A DNA stretch of 20,464 nucleotides, from the NCBI GenBank assembly GCA_051746205.1, contig JBNJEU010000030.1:1-20464 (forward strand). The letters are read 5' to 3'. This document shows, piece by piece, positions 1 to 6,717 of this stretch. The stretch's first letter is position 1. The number at the start of each line of letters is the position of its first letter. This DNA is from Thiohalospira sp051746205 (GTDB lineage Bacteria; Pseudomonadota; Gammaproteobacteria; Thiohalospirales; Thiohalospiraceae). The position numbers and the translations under genes are program-made. The notes below the pieces were generated by a model, which was not told where the DNA came from, did no database searches, and was given only the letters and a program-made list of their open reading frames with translations.

Positions 1-365
1 AGCACGGTCACCGCCGTCAGCAAGGGGCGCCGCTTCGCCGGACCGGCGGCCACGGCCTCGGCCGCGGCGGCCACCATCGGCCCGCCGCCCAGGGCGTGGA
101 CATTGACCATCCAGACGCCGAGGTCAGCGGCGGCGCGGCAGGCGGCGGCCACGGTGTTGGGGATGTCATGGAACTTGAGGTCGAGGAAAACTTCGAACCC
201 CCGCGCCATCAGCGCCTCGACAACCCCCGGTCCGCCGCGCACGAACAGCTCCTTGCCCACCTTCAGGTGACACTGCTCCGGGTCCAGTCGCGCGGCCAGA
301 TTCAGGGCGGACTCCGGATCCGGGTAGTCCAGCGCCACGATCAGGGAACGGGAGGTTTCGGCCAT
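1..365 (-). CDS. pyrF: Orotidine 5'-phosphate decarboxylase, partial (3' end beyond window)
   Basis: PyrF decarboxylates OMP to UMP, the last step of de novo pyrimidine synthesis, in the cytoplasm. Read from the ATG at 365, the first 121 codons are visible; the rest lies beyond base 1. The N-terminus has the family pattern LIVALDYPD at residues 8-16, then KVGKELF at 35-41. The catalytic motif DLKFHDIPNT spans 62-71 and carries the Asp-Lys-Asp residues D62, K64 and D67; VNVHALGG follows at 88-95. The start lies 13 bp after the lapB stop, with only a weak GAGC-like ribosome site, so translation probably depends on the lapA-lapB transcript. The lapB-pyrF pairing is common in gammaproteobacteria. 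Family identity is firm; completeness of the C-terminus cannot be judged. Confidence 0.96.
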   Translation of the reverse strand, partial: MAETSRSLIVALDYPDPESALNLAARLDPEQCHLKVGKELFVRGGPGVVEALMARGFEVFLDLKFHDIPNTVAAACRAAADLGVWMVNVHALGGGPMVAAAAEAVAAGPAKRRPLLTAVTV

Positions 366-378
366 GGCTCGTGCTCGC

Positions 379-1560
379 TCAGGGGGTATCGGCGGCCAGG
401 GTCGGCTTCACGATCCCCCAGCCCTTGCAGGAGGGGCACTGCCAGTGCAGCACGCGGCCGTTGAAGCCGCAGCGGCGGCAACTGTAGGCCGGCTGATCGG
501 CGACCATCTTCTCCAGGATGGTTCGCACCGGCTCCAGGTCCCGCGCCGTTTTATCGTCGGCGTGGCTCGCGGTCAGCTCGACATACTGGTTCAGCCCCGG
601 CAGGTTCGGGTGCTCGGCCAGATAGCGGCACAGCAGCACCGCCGCCTGCTGCGGCCCCTGCTGGCGGGTCAGCAGCTCGGTCAGGGCCACCAGCACGCGC
701 GCATCGGTATGGCGATCGACGAAGGGTTGCAGCACGCGGATGAGTTCCAGCGGCCGGCCCATCTGCTCGTACGCCTCGCGCAGTGGCGGCACCGCTTCGG
801 AAAAGAAGGCCGGGTCCTGCTCCGCCACCCGCTGGTGGATCTTGATGGCGTTGCGCCATGAACCGGCCTCCATCGCCAGCCTCCCCTCCATCAGGGTGGC
901 GCGGACACTGGTGCGATCGAACCCGAGGGCCTGGCGCAAATGGCGCTCGGCATCCCGCGTCCGTCCGGCCTGGTGCGCCAGAGCCGCGAGCTCGCAGTAG
1001 TAATGGGCCACCACCGGCCCCAGATCGCTGTCCCCCTGATTGAGCAGCCGGCGGGCCACCCGGATCGCCGCGTCCCACTCCTTCTCCTGCTCGTAGATCC
1101 CGCGCAGTTGGCGCAGCGCGGGCAACACATGCTCGCCACGCTCAGCGAGGTCCTCGAACAGTTTCTCGGCCCGATCGAACAGGCCGGCGCTCATGTGATC
1201 CTGGGCCAGCTCGAACAGGGCCCGTTCGCGCTGTTCCGGGGAGAGGTTCGGCCGGGCGATGAGGTTCTGGTGGATCCGGATGGCGCGATCCACCTCGCCG
1301 CGCCGCCGGAAGAGACTGCCCAGGGCCAGATGGATCTCCACGGTCTCGGAGTCCACCTCCAGGATCCGCGTAAAGACATCGATGGCCTTGTCGGTCCGGT
1401 CTTCCAGCAGATAGCCGAGGCCGCGCAGGTATTCGGTGGAGAGCCGTCCCCCGGCGGTGGCGGCGGAGCGGCGGCGCCGCCCCCCGTAGCGACCGATGAC
1501 CCAGCCCGACAGGGCCGCAACCGGCAACAGCAGGAAAAGGAAGCTCACTGGAGAGAACAT
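379..1560 (-). CDS. lapB: Lipopolysaccharide assembly protein B (TPR protein, YciM)
   Basis: LapB is an inner-membrane-anchored TPR protein that, in E. coli, presents LpxC to the FtsH protease and so sets the rate of lipopolysaccharide synthesis. This 393-residue protein is close to the E. coli length (389). It has one N-terminal membrane helix (about 5-23), a basic stretch GRRRR, then helical TPR-like repeats over about 40-345. A rubredoxin-like zinc/iron knuckle closes the protein, with cysteines at 361, 364, 375 and 378 (CRRCGF and CPSCKGW). The start codon follows the lapA stop by a single base (TGA-C-ATG), so the two are translationally coupled. Downstream is pyrF. The cysteine tail and the lapA neighbour make the assignment secure. 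Confidence 0.96.
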   Translation of the reverse strand: MFSPVSFLFLLLPVAALSGWVIGRYGGRRRRSAATAGGRLSTEYLRGLGYLLEDRTDKAIDVFTRILEVDSETVEIHLALGSLFRRRGEVDRAIRIHQNLIARPNLSPEQRERALFELAQDHMSAGLFDRAEKLFEDLAERGEHVLPALRQLRGIYEQEKEWDAAIRVARRLLNQGDSDLGPVVAHYYCELAALAHQAGRTRDAERHLRQALGFDRTSVRATLMEGRLAMEAGSWRNAIKIHQRVAEQDPAFFSEAVPPLREAYEQMGRPLELIRVLQPFVDRHTDARVLVALTELLTRQQGPQQAAVLLCRYLAEHPNLPGLNQYVELTASHADDKTARDLEPVRTILEKMVADQPAYSCRRCGFNGRVLHWQCPSCKGWGIVKPTLAADTP

Positions 1561-1561
1561 G

Positions 1562-1864
1562 TCACCCCTGTTCTTTCAGCGGTGCCGAACGCAGGTTATC
1601 GATCTCCTTGCGCCGGGTCGCGATCTCCCGGCGCAACGTACGCGCCTCGCGTCGGGCTCGCCAGACCCAGCCGCTGGCCGCCAGCGCACCGATCAGGGCC
1701 CCGACCACCAGGGCCGACGCCAGGGCCACCGCCAGTGGCAGCTCCACCACCCCGGCGAAATAGTCGATGCTCACCGCCGTGTTGTTGCGCATGGAAAAGG
1801 CCAGCACCAGCAGGGCGACCAGGAGCAGAACGACGATTCCAATAACACGCTTGGTTCTCTGCAT
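1562..1864 (-). CDS. lapA: Lipopolysaccharide assembly protein A domain protein (LapA/YciS)
   Basis: This is a 100-residue inner-membrane protein of the LapA (YciS, DUF1049) family, which partners with LapB in lipopolysaccharide assembly. The start was set at the ATG at 1864 (MQRTKRVIG), preceded by an AGGA about ten bases upstream; a longer in-frame extension to 1981 would add about 39 residues with no family character. There are two membrane helices (about 7-24 and 42-68) around the conserved stretch MRNNTAVSIDYF, which matches the family pattern N-x-x-x-V-x-x-x-Y/F. A charged, probably coiled-coil tail (RREARTLRREIATRRKEID) faces the cytoplasm. The stop is one base from lapB. Transcription probably starts in the 166-bp gap shared with the divergent EAL gene. 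Confidence 0.93.
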   Translation of the reverse strand: MQRTKRVIGIVVLLLVALLVLAFSMRNNTAVSIDYFAGVVELPLAVALASALVVGALIGALAASGWVWRARREARTLRREIATRRKEIDNLRSAPLKEQG

Positions 1865-1930
1865 GGCGGCTGTCCTCGCTGTTGGGTTCTTCGGATCTAC
1901 GGCATCGTGCCGTGCGCTCACAATGACGCC

Positions 1931-1961
1931 ATCATACGCCATGGACACGATTCCCGGCCAA
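1931..1961 (-). promoter_or_regulatory. Possible promoter for lapA-lapB-pyrF
   Basis: On the minus strand there is a TTGGCC (-35-like, 1956-1961) and a TATGAT (-10-like, 1931-1936) separated by 19 bases. This would start transcription about 60 bases ahead of the lapA ATG. The -10 matches 5 of 6 consensus positions; the spacer is longer than optimal. Prediction by eye only. Confidence 0.35.
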
Positions 1962-1969
1962 CCCGTGAA

Positions 1970-2000
1970 TTGGCAAAGCACAGGCTCAATGGCTTACACT
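1970..2000 (+). promoter_or_regulatory. Possible promoter for the PAS-GGDEF-EAL gene
   Basis: TTGGCA at 1970-1975 and TACACT at 1995-2000 are separated by 19 bases. A start near 2006 would give a leader of about 25 bases ahead of the GTG at 2031. This would exclude the upstream in-frame ATGs at 1923, 1941 and 1989 from the message. The -10 match is only 4 of 6, so this is weak evidence. Confidence 0.3.
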
Positions 2001-2019
2001 GCCTCGACAGAGAACACCT

Positions 2020-2033
2020 GGAGCCCCCTTGTG
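2020..2033 (+). promoter_or_regulatory. Ribosome binding site selecting the GTG start of the EAL gene
   Basis: GGAG at 2020-2023 lies seven bases before a GTG at 2031. None of the in-frame ATGs upstream (for example 1941 and 1989) has comparable spacing to a purine-rich site. The PAS domain begins only about 15 residues after this GTG, so a later start is unlikely. Confidence 0.65.
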
Positions 2034-3764
2034 TCGGATTCGGACCCCGATTTAATCGAACTGCTGGAGAAGGCCGAGCGCCTGGATGCGATCCTGCGTA
2101 CCGCCGGCGACGCGATCATCTCCGCCGATGATCGCGGGATCATCCACCACTTCAACCCCGCCGCCGAATCCATCTTCGGCTACACCGCCGATGAGGCGGT
2201 GGGCCAGAACCTGAGCATGCTCATGCCGGAGCCCCACAGCAGCCGGCACGACGACTACATCCGCAACTACGAACGCAGCGGCGAAGAGAAAATCATCGGC
2301 CGCGGACGCGAACTGGAAGCGCTGCGCCGCGACGGCACCCGATTCCCCATCGAACTCAACGTCACCGATACCGGCCTCCGGGACCCGCGCCTGTTCATCG
2401 GCATCGTCCGCGACATCACCGAGCGCAAGCAGCAGGAAGAGGAGCGCCTGCACTACTACGCCAACTACGACACCCTCACGGGGCTGCCGAATCCCGAGCA
2501 CAGCCTGGAACTCTTCACCACCGTGGTGGAACAGGCGCGCACCCACGAGGAGCACGCGGTCATCCTGATCATCCGGCTGCGCCAGTTCCGCCACATCGCC
2601 CCGAGCTACGGCCACAAGGTCGCCGATTCGATCCTGCGCCAGGTGGCCAATCGACTGCGGGAACAGTTCAGTGATCGCGCGGCCGTCATCGGCCGGTTTC
2701 AGGGCTCGCGTTTCACCGTCGCCATGAACTGCTTCGAGGAGGAGGAAGGCGACATCCCGACGCTGGCCAACGAGCTGGTGAATGCTCTCAGTATCCCGTA
2801 CAGGGTGGCTGGCCATGAATTCCGACTCCATCCCAAGGTCGGCGTCGCCATCTATCCGGGGGACGGCGACGGCGTGGAGGCGCTGGTGAGCCAGGCCGAG
2901 ACCGCACTGAGCCGGATCGAGGAGAGCGCCCACATCCCGGTGGCCTTCGCCAACGACACCACCGACACCAACCTGCGGCGCCAGCTCAGCCTCGACAGCG
3001 ATCTCCATCAGGCCCTGGCGCGCGGGGAGTTCTTTCTCGACTACCAGCCCCAGTACAGCCTGCGCGGAGAACACATGGTCGCGGTCGAGGCCCTGTTGCG
3101 CTGGCGCCATCCGAAGCTCGGGATCATCTCCCCCGGTGAGTTCATCCCGCTGCTGGAGAGTTCGGGACTGATCATCGAGGTCGGCGAATGGATCCTCCAC
3201 GAGGCCTTCGGCCAGGCCAGTGCCTGGGAGAAGAAAGAGGGGCTGCCCCCCATCCGGATGGCGGTCAATCTCAGTTCCCTGCAGCTCGAACGCGGCGGAC
3301 TGGTGAACGAAGTCGCCGGGGCCATGGAACACAGCGGTCTTTCGGAAGATCGCATCGAACTGGAGCTGACCGAAAGCCAGCTGATCAACAACCAGCGCCA
3401 TACCCGGCGCCAGTTCCAGACCCTTCAGGGCATGGGCCTCAGAATCGCCATGGACGACTTCGGCACCGGCTACAGCGCCCTGAGCTACCTGCACAGCTTC
3501 CCGCTGCACACCCTGAAGATCGACCGTTCGTTCATCCACGCCATCGGCTGTTCCCGGCATTCCGAGGCCCTGCTGCGCAGCATCGTGGATCTGGGGCGGA
3601 ACCTGGAGATGCAGGTCGTCGCCGAGGGGATCGAGACCCCGCTGCAACTCTCTTTCCTGCGTCAGATCGGCTGTAACATGGTCCAGGGATTCGCGCTGGC
3701 GCGCCCGCAATCACCGGAGGGAGTGGCGGCCCTGCTGGCCGAGGGGGGACGGCTGCCGTCCTGA
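2031..3764 (+). CDS. PAS-GGDEF(degenerate)-EAL protein, predicted c-di-GMP phosphodiesterase
   Basis: Predicted cytoplasmic sensor that hydrolyses cyclic di-GMP (577 residues from the GTG start). A PAS/S-box domain spans about 15-132. It contains a FixL-like segment with RHDDYI around H73 and IIGRGRE around R93, the positions of the heme-ligand histidine and oxygen-sensing arginine of Bradyrhizobium FixL. A GGDEF-fold domain follows (about 142-307, entering with DTLTGLPN), but its signature reads QGSRF at 224-228 and the RxxD inhibitory site is absent, so cyclase activity is unlikely. The EAL domain (about 315-567) keeps the residues of active phosphodiesterases: EALLRW with E353, N413, E445, DDFGTGYS with D475 and D476, K496, E532, and Q552 in QGF. 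No signal peptide or membrane helix is seen. It is the only plus-strand gene, divergent from lapA and convergent with ihfB. Function of the catalytic domain is confident; heme binding is inference. Confidence 0.9.
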   Translation: MSDSDPDLIELLEKAERLDAILRTAGDAIISADDRGIIHHFNPAAESIFGYTADEAVGQNLSMLMPEPHSSRHDDYIRNYERSGEEKIIGRGRELEALRRDGTRFPIELNVTDTGLRDPRLFIGIVRDITERKQQEEERLHYYANYDTLTGLPNPEHSLELFTTVVEQARTHEEHAVILIIRLRQFRHIAPSYGHKVADSILRQVANRLREQFSDRAAVIGRFQGSRFTVAMNCFEEEEGDIPTLANELVNALSIPYRVAGHEFRLHPKVGVAIYPGDGDGVEALVSQAETALSRIEESAHIPVAFANDTTDTNLRRQLSLDSDLHQALARGEFFLDYQPQYSLRGEHMVAVEALLRWRHPKLGIISPGEFIPLLESSGLIIEVGEWILHEAFGQASAWEKKEGLPPIRMAVNLSSLQLERGGLVNEVAGAMEHSGLSEDRIELELTESQLINNQRHTRRQFQTLQGMGLRIAMDDFGTGYSALSYLHSFPLHTLKIDRSFIHAIGCSRHSEALLRSIVDLGRNLEMQVVAEGIETPLQLSFLRQIGCNMVQGFALARPQSPEGVAALLAEGGRLPS

Positions 3765-3786
3765 TGGACGACCGCCCGTAATCGAA

Positions 3787-3807
3787 CGGCGGGAGGGGAT
3801 CCCGCCG
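3787..3807. terminator. Hairpin between convergent EAL gene and ihfB
   Basis: A perfect 8-bp inverted repeat (CGGCGGGA at 3787-3794 and TCCCGCCG at 3800-3807) has a five-base loop. It sits in the 69-bp gap between the stops of the plus-strand EAL gene and minus-strand ihfB, the place for a shared terminator. Neither strand has a T-run after the stem, so it is not a canonical intrinsic terminator. Confidence 0.4.
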
Positions 3808-3833
3808 AGATGAAAACGAAGGGAACGGACGCC

Positions 3834-4130
3834 CTACGACTCCTTCCTGGCGCCCTCGTCGACCCGTTCACGCATCTGCTTGCCCGGTTTGAAGTGGGGG
3901 ACATACTTGGCGCCCAGCGGCACCTGTTCCCCGGTCTTCGGGTTCCGCCCCATGCGCGGCGGCCGGTAGTGCAGGGAAAAACTGCCGAAACCCCGGATCT
4001 CGATGCGATCCCCGTTGGCCAGGCTGTTGGCCATCTCGTCGAGGACGAGCTTCACCGACGCCTCCACGTCCCGATAGGGCAGATGGCTCTGGCTCCGGGC
4101 CAGGCGTTCGATGAGTTCGGACTTGGTCAT
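3834..4130 (-). CDS. ihfB: Integration host factor subunit beta
   Basis: IHF-beta pairs with IHF-alpha to bend DNA sharply at specific sites, acting in nucleoid structure, transcription, recombination and replication. The 98-residue product begins MTKSELIERLA, as in E. coli, and carries the family hallmark RIEIRGFGSFSLHYR followed by the DNA-contacting beta-arm with GRNPKTGE and then KYVPHFKPGK. Length is normal (94 in E. coli). It lies 87 bp downstream of rpsA on the same strand, the conserved gammaproteobacterial order; a long hairpin in that gap may separate or tune the two. A GGGGAA purine stretch precedes the ATG at 4130. The C-terminal tail RERVDEGARKES is slightly longer than in enterobacteria, which is not unusual. 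Confidence 0.97.
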   Translation of the reverse strand: MTKSELIERLARSQSHLPYRDVEASVKLVLDEMANSLANGDRIEIRGFGSFSLHYRPPRMGRNPKTGEQVPLGAKYVPHFKPGKQMRERVDEGARKES

Positions 4131-4170
4131 GGCCGTGGTTCCCCGATAACGTGACTGGGTGACTCCCGAA

Positions 4171-4208
4171 GGACGGGAACGGTCCGGGCGGTCCGGACCG
4201 TCCCGTCC
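4171..4208 (-). terminator. Strong hairpin in the rpsA-ihfB gap
   Basis: A 16-bp stem with one bulged A pairs 4171-4187 with 4193-4208 around a five-base loop (GCGGT). It starts ten bases after the rpsA stop, so it could end or attenuate the rpsA message before ihfB. No T-run follows on the minus strand, so full intrinsic termination is doubtful; it could instead protect the rpsA 3' end. Confidence 0.5.
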
Positions 4209-4217
4209 CCGCGGACC

Positions 4218-5906
4218 TTACTCTTCGTCTTCGCGGCCTTCCATCTGCTCCTTGAGCAGATCGCCGAGGTTGGTCTTCGCCTCGCCGGTCGCCCCGGAGG
4301 CGGCGTATTCCTTCATCGCCTCGGCCTGATTGGTGCTGTCCAGGGCCTTGATGGAGAGGTTGATCATGCCGTTCTTGCGATCGACCCCGGCGTAGGCGGC
4401 CTCCACCTCGGAGCCCTCGGAGAGCACGGTGCGGGCATCGTCCACCCGGTCCGCGGAGAGCTCCGAGGCACGGATGTACCCGGTGACCTCGTTGCCGAGA
4501 TCGACGGTGGCGCCCTTGGCGTCCACCTCGGTCACGGTGCCCTTCACCGGCTGCCCCTTGGACAGGTTGCTGGCGTAGGCGGACATCGGGTCCTCCTCCA
4601 GCGCCTTGATGGACAGCGAGATGCGCTCGCGCTCGGTGTCCACGGACTGGACCACGGCCTCGACCTCGTCCCCCTTCTTGAAGTTGCGGATGGCCTCTTC
4701 GCCCTCGTCGCCCCAGGAGATGTCGGAGAGGTGGACCAGGCCGTCGATGCCGCCGTCGAGACCGACGAAGATACCGAAATCGGTGATCGACTTGATCTTG
4801 CCGCTGACCTTGTCGCCCTTGTTATGGGTGGCCGCGAACTCTTCCCAGGGGTTGTTGATGCACTGCTTGATGCCCAGGGAGATCCGGCGACGCTCTTCGT
4901 CGATGTCCAGCACCATCACCTCGACCTCGTCGCCCACCTGGACGACCTTGGACGGATGGATGTTCTTGTTGGTCCAGTCCATCTCGGAGACGTGGACCAG
5001 ACCCTCGACCCCCTCCTCGATCTCGACGAAGGCACCGTAGTCGGCCAGGTTCGTGACCTTGCCGAACAGGCGGGTGTTGACCGGATACCGACGGGCGATC
5101 TCCTCCCACGGGTCCGCGCCGAGCTGCTTCAGGCCCAGGGAGACGCGCTGGCGCTCGCGATCGAACTTGAGCACCTTGACCTCGATCTCGTCGCCGACGT
5201 TGACCACCTCGGAGGGGTGCTTGACCCGCTTCCAGGCCATGTCGGTGATGTGCAGCAGGCCGTCGACGCCGCCGAGGTCGACGAAGGCGCCGTACTCGGT
5301 GAGGTTCTTGACGATGCCCTTGAGCTGGGCGCCTTCCTGCAGGTTCTCCAGCAGCGCCTCGCGCTCCTCGGAATGCTCCTCTTCCACCACGGCGCGGCGG
5401 GAGACCACCACGTTGTTGCGACGCTGGTCCAGCTTGATGACCTTGAACTCGAGATCCTTGCCTTCCAGGTAGGTGGCGTCGCGCACCGGGCGCACATCCA
5501 CCAGGGAGCCCGGCAGGAAGGCGCGCAGCTCGCCGACGTCGACGGTGAAACCGCCCTTGACCTTGTCGACGATCTGGCCGGTGACCGTCTCGTCGGCCTC
5601 GGAGGCCTTCTCGAGACGGGTCCAGGCGGCGGCGCGCTTGGCCTTCTCGCGGGAGAGCCGGGTTTCCCCGAAACCGTCCTCCACGGCGTCCAGGGCGACA
5701 TCGACGGTGTCGCCCTCCTGGATCGTCAGTTCGCCATCCTCGCCCTTGAACTGGTCGACGGGGATGATGCCCTCGGACTTCAGGCCGGCATTGACGACGA
5801 CGTAGTCGGGACGGACTTCCAGCACCTCGGCTTCGATGATGGCGCCGGGGCGCATCTGGGTATTCTTCAGGCTCTCTTCAAAGAGTTCGGCAAAGCTTTC
5901 GCTCAT
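4218..5906 (-). CDS. rpsA: 30S ribosomal protein S1
   Basis: S1 is the large RNA-binding protein of the 30S subunit that brings mRNA to the ribosome. The 562-residue product starts MSESFAELFEESL at the ATG at 5906; eight further upstream residues are open but have no family similarity. Six S1 (OB-fold) repeats lie at about 21-86, 107-171, 192-260, 277-347, 364-434 and 451-520. Repeats 3 to 5 are the clearest, each with a (D/E)YGAFV- or DFGIFV-type core, a DGL(L/V)H turn and a final (V/I)SLGxKQ or SLSIK strand. The marker VEDGFGETRLSREKAKR at 76-92 matches E. coli closely. Length is close to the E. coli protein (557). The start has no strong Shine-Dalgarno, only GAGAG-like purines beside a hairpin, consistent with S1 genes that initiate atypically and autoregulate. 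It lies 81 bp from cmk. Confidence 0.98.
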   Translation of the reverse strand: MSESFAELFEESLKNTQMRPGAIIEAEVLEVRPDYVVVNAGLKSEGIIPVDQFKGEDGELTIQEGDTVDVALDAVEDGFGETRLSREKAKRAAAWTRLEKASEADETVTGQIVDKVKGGFTVDVGELRAFLPGSLVDVRPVRDATYLEGKDLEFKVIKLDQRRNNVVVSRRAVVEEEHSEEREALLENLQEGAQLKGIVKNLTEYGAFVDLGGVDGLLHITDMAWKRVKHPSEVVNVGDEIEVKVLKFDRERQRVSLGLKQLGADPWEEIARRYPVNTRLFGKVTNLADYGAFVEIEEGVEGLVHVSEMDWTNKNIHPSKVVQVGDEVEVMVLDIDEERRRISLGIKQCINNPWEEFAATHNKGDKVSGKIKSITDFGIFVGLDGGIDGLVHLSDISWGDEGEEAIRNFKKGDEVEAVVQSVDTERERISLSIKALEEDPMSAYASNLSKGQPVKGTVTEVDAKGATVDLGNEVTGYIRASELSADRVDDARTVLSEGSEVEAAYAGVDRKNGMINLSIKALDSTNQAEAMKEYAASGATGEAKTNLGDLLKEQMEGREDEE

Positions 5907-5922
5907 TCTGGTCGGTCTCTCT

Positions 5923-5937
5923 GCCGGCAATGCCGGC
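5923..5937 (-). promoter_or_regulatory. Hairpin in the rpsA leader
   Basis: A perfect GCCGGC/GCCGGC stem with a three-base loop ends 17 bases ahead of the rpsA ATG, directly upstream of the purine-rich initiation region. In E. coli the rpsA leader folds into hairpins that S1 itself recognises. A similar role here is inference from position; only the inverted repeat is seen. Confidence 0.4.
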
Positions 5938-5987
5938 GTCTGGTTAGCGCCGCAACCCCGTCCTGCGGGTCAGCGGGTTGATGGGTT

Positions 5988-6689
5988 TCAGGTACGGGCA
6001 GGGACCTCCTGTCCGAGCCGTTGATGACACAATCGCTCGACCTCGGCGATCACCTGGTCGACATCCATCTCGGTGGTATCGATGGTGATGGCATCCTCGG
6101 CCGGCTTCAGCGGCGAGACGCTGCGCTCCGAATCGCGCCGGTCGCGTTCGCGAATCTCCTCCGCAAGACGCGCAAGGTTAACATCCAACCCCTTGTCGCT
6201 CAACTGGATATATCGCCGCCGGGCGCGCTCCTCCGCCGAGGCGGTGAGAAAGAGCTTCAGCGGGGCCTCCGGGAAGACCACCGTGCCCATGTCGCGGCCA
6301 TCGGCGATCAGCCCCGGCGGCTTGCGGAAGTCGCGCTGGCGATCCAGCAGGGCCTGGCGCACCACCGGCAGCGCGGCGACCTCGGATGCGCGAGCGCCGA
6401 TCTCCTCGTTGCGGATGGCCTCGGTGACATCCTCGCCCTCGAGCACGATGCGCGCCGGCTCGCCGTCGTCGCGCGCCTCGAAATGGACATCGAGATGCGC
6501 CGCCAGGGTCTCCAGCGCCGCCTCGTTCTCGACCTCGATGCCGTGCCAGTCGGAGGCCAGCGCGAGCAACCGGTACAGGGCACCGCTGTCCAGGAAGCCC
6601 CAGCCCAGCTCGCGGGCCAGGATCTGGCTGATGGTCCCCTTGCCGGCCCCTCCGGGTCCATCCACGGTTATGACGGGTATGTTCTCCAT
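5988..6689 (-). CDS. cmk: Cytidylate kinase
   Basis: Cmk phosphorylates CMP and dCMP with ATP, recycling nucleotides from RNA and lipid turnover. The 233-residue product begins at the ATG at 6689 with AGGAG six bases upstream; the frame stays open further but without family similarity. The P-loop GGAGKGT is at 13-19, followed by GFLDSGALYR (32-41), the CMP-binding segment typical of the family. IADGRDMGTVVFP in the middle and the arginine-rich lid (RRRYIQL through RERDRRDSERSVSPL) complete the signature. The aroA stop is 28 bp upstream and rpsA follows, the standard aroA-cmk-rpsA order. Length is normal (227 in E. coli). Confidence 0.97.
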   Translation of the reverse strand: MENIPVITVDGPGGAGKGTISQILARELGWGFLDSGALYRLLALASDWHGIEVENEAALETLAAHLDVHFEARDDGEPARIVLEGEDVTEAIRNEEIGARASEVAALPVVRQALLDRQRDFRKPPGLIADGRDMGTVVFPEAPLKLFLTASAEERARRRYIQLSDKGLDVNLARLAEEIRERDRRDSERSVSPLKPAEDAITIDTTEMDVDQVIAEVERLCHQRLGQEVPART

Positions 6690-6717
6690 TGCGGACTCCT
6701 TCACCACTCCTGAGTGT

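Noticed and set aside
1767..2030. N-terminal extension of the EAL protein with a hydrophobic stretch (LVLCMAAVLAVGFFG)
   Set aside because: It overlaps lapA and its promoter region; the ribosome site at 2020 and the candidate promoter near 1970-2000 favour the GTG at 2031. The hydrophobic stretch is antisense to the start of lapA.
2052..3710. 552-codon minus-strand frame opposite the EAL gene
   Set aside because: The plus-strand frame has complete PAS and EAL motifs; the antisense product is Asp/Val/His-rich with no recognisable feature.
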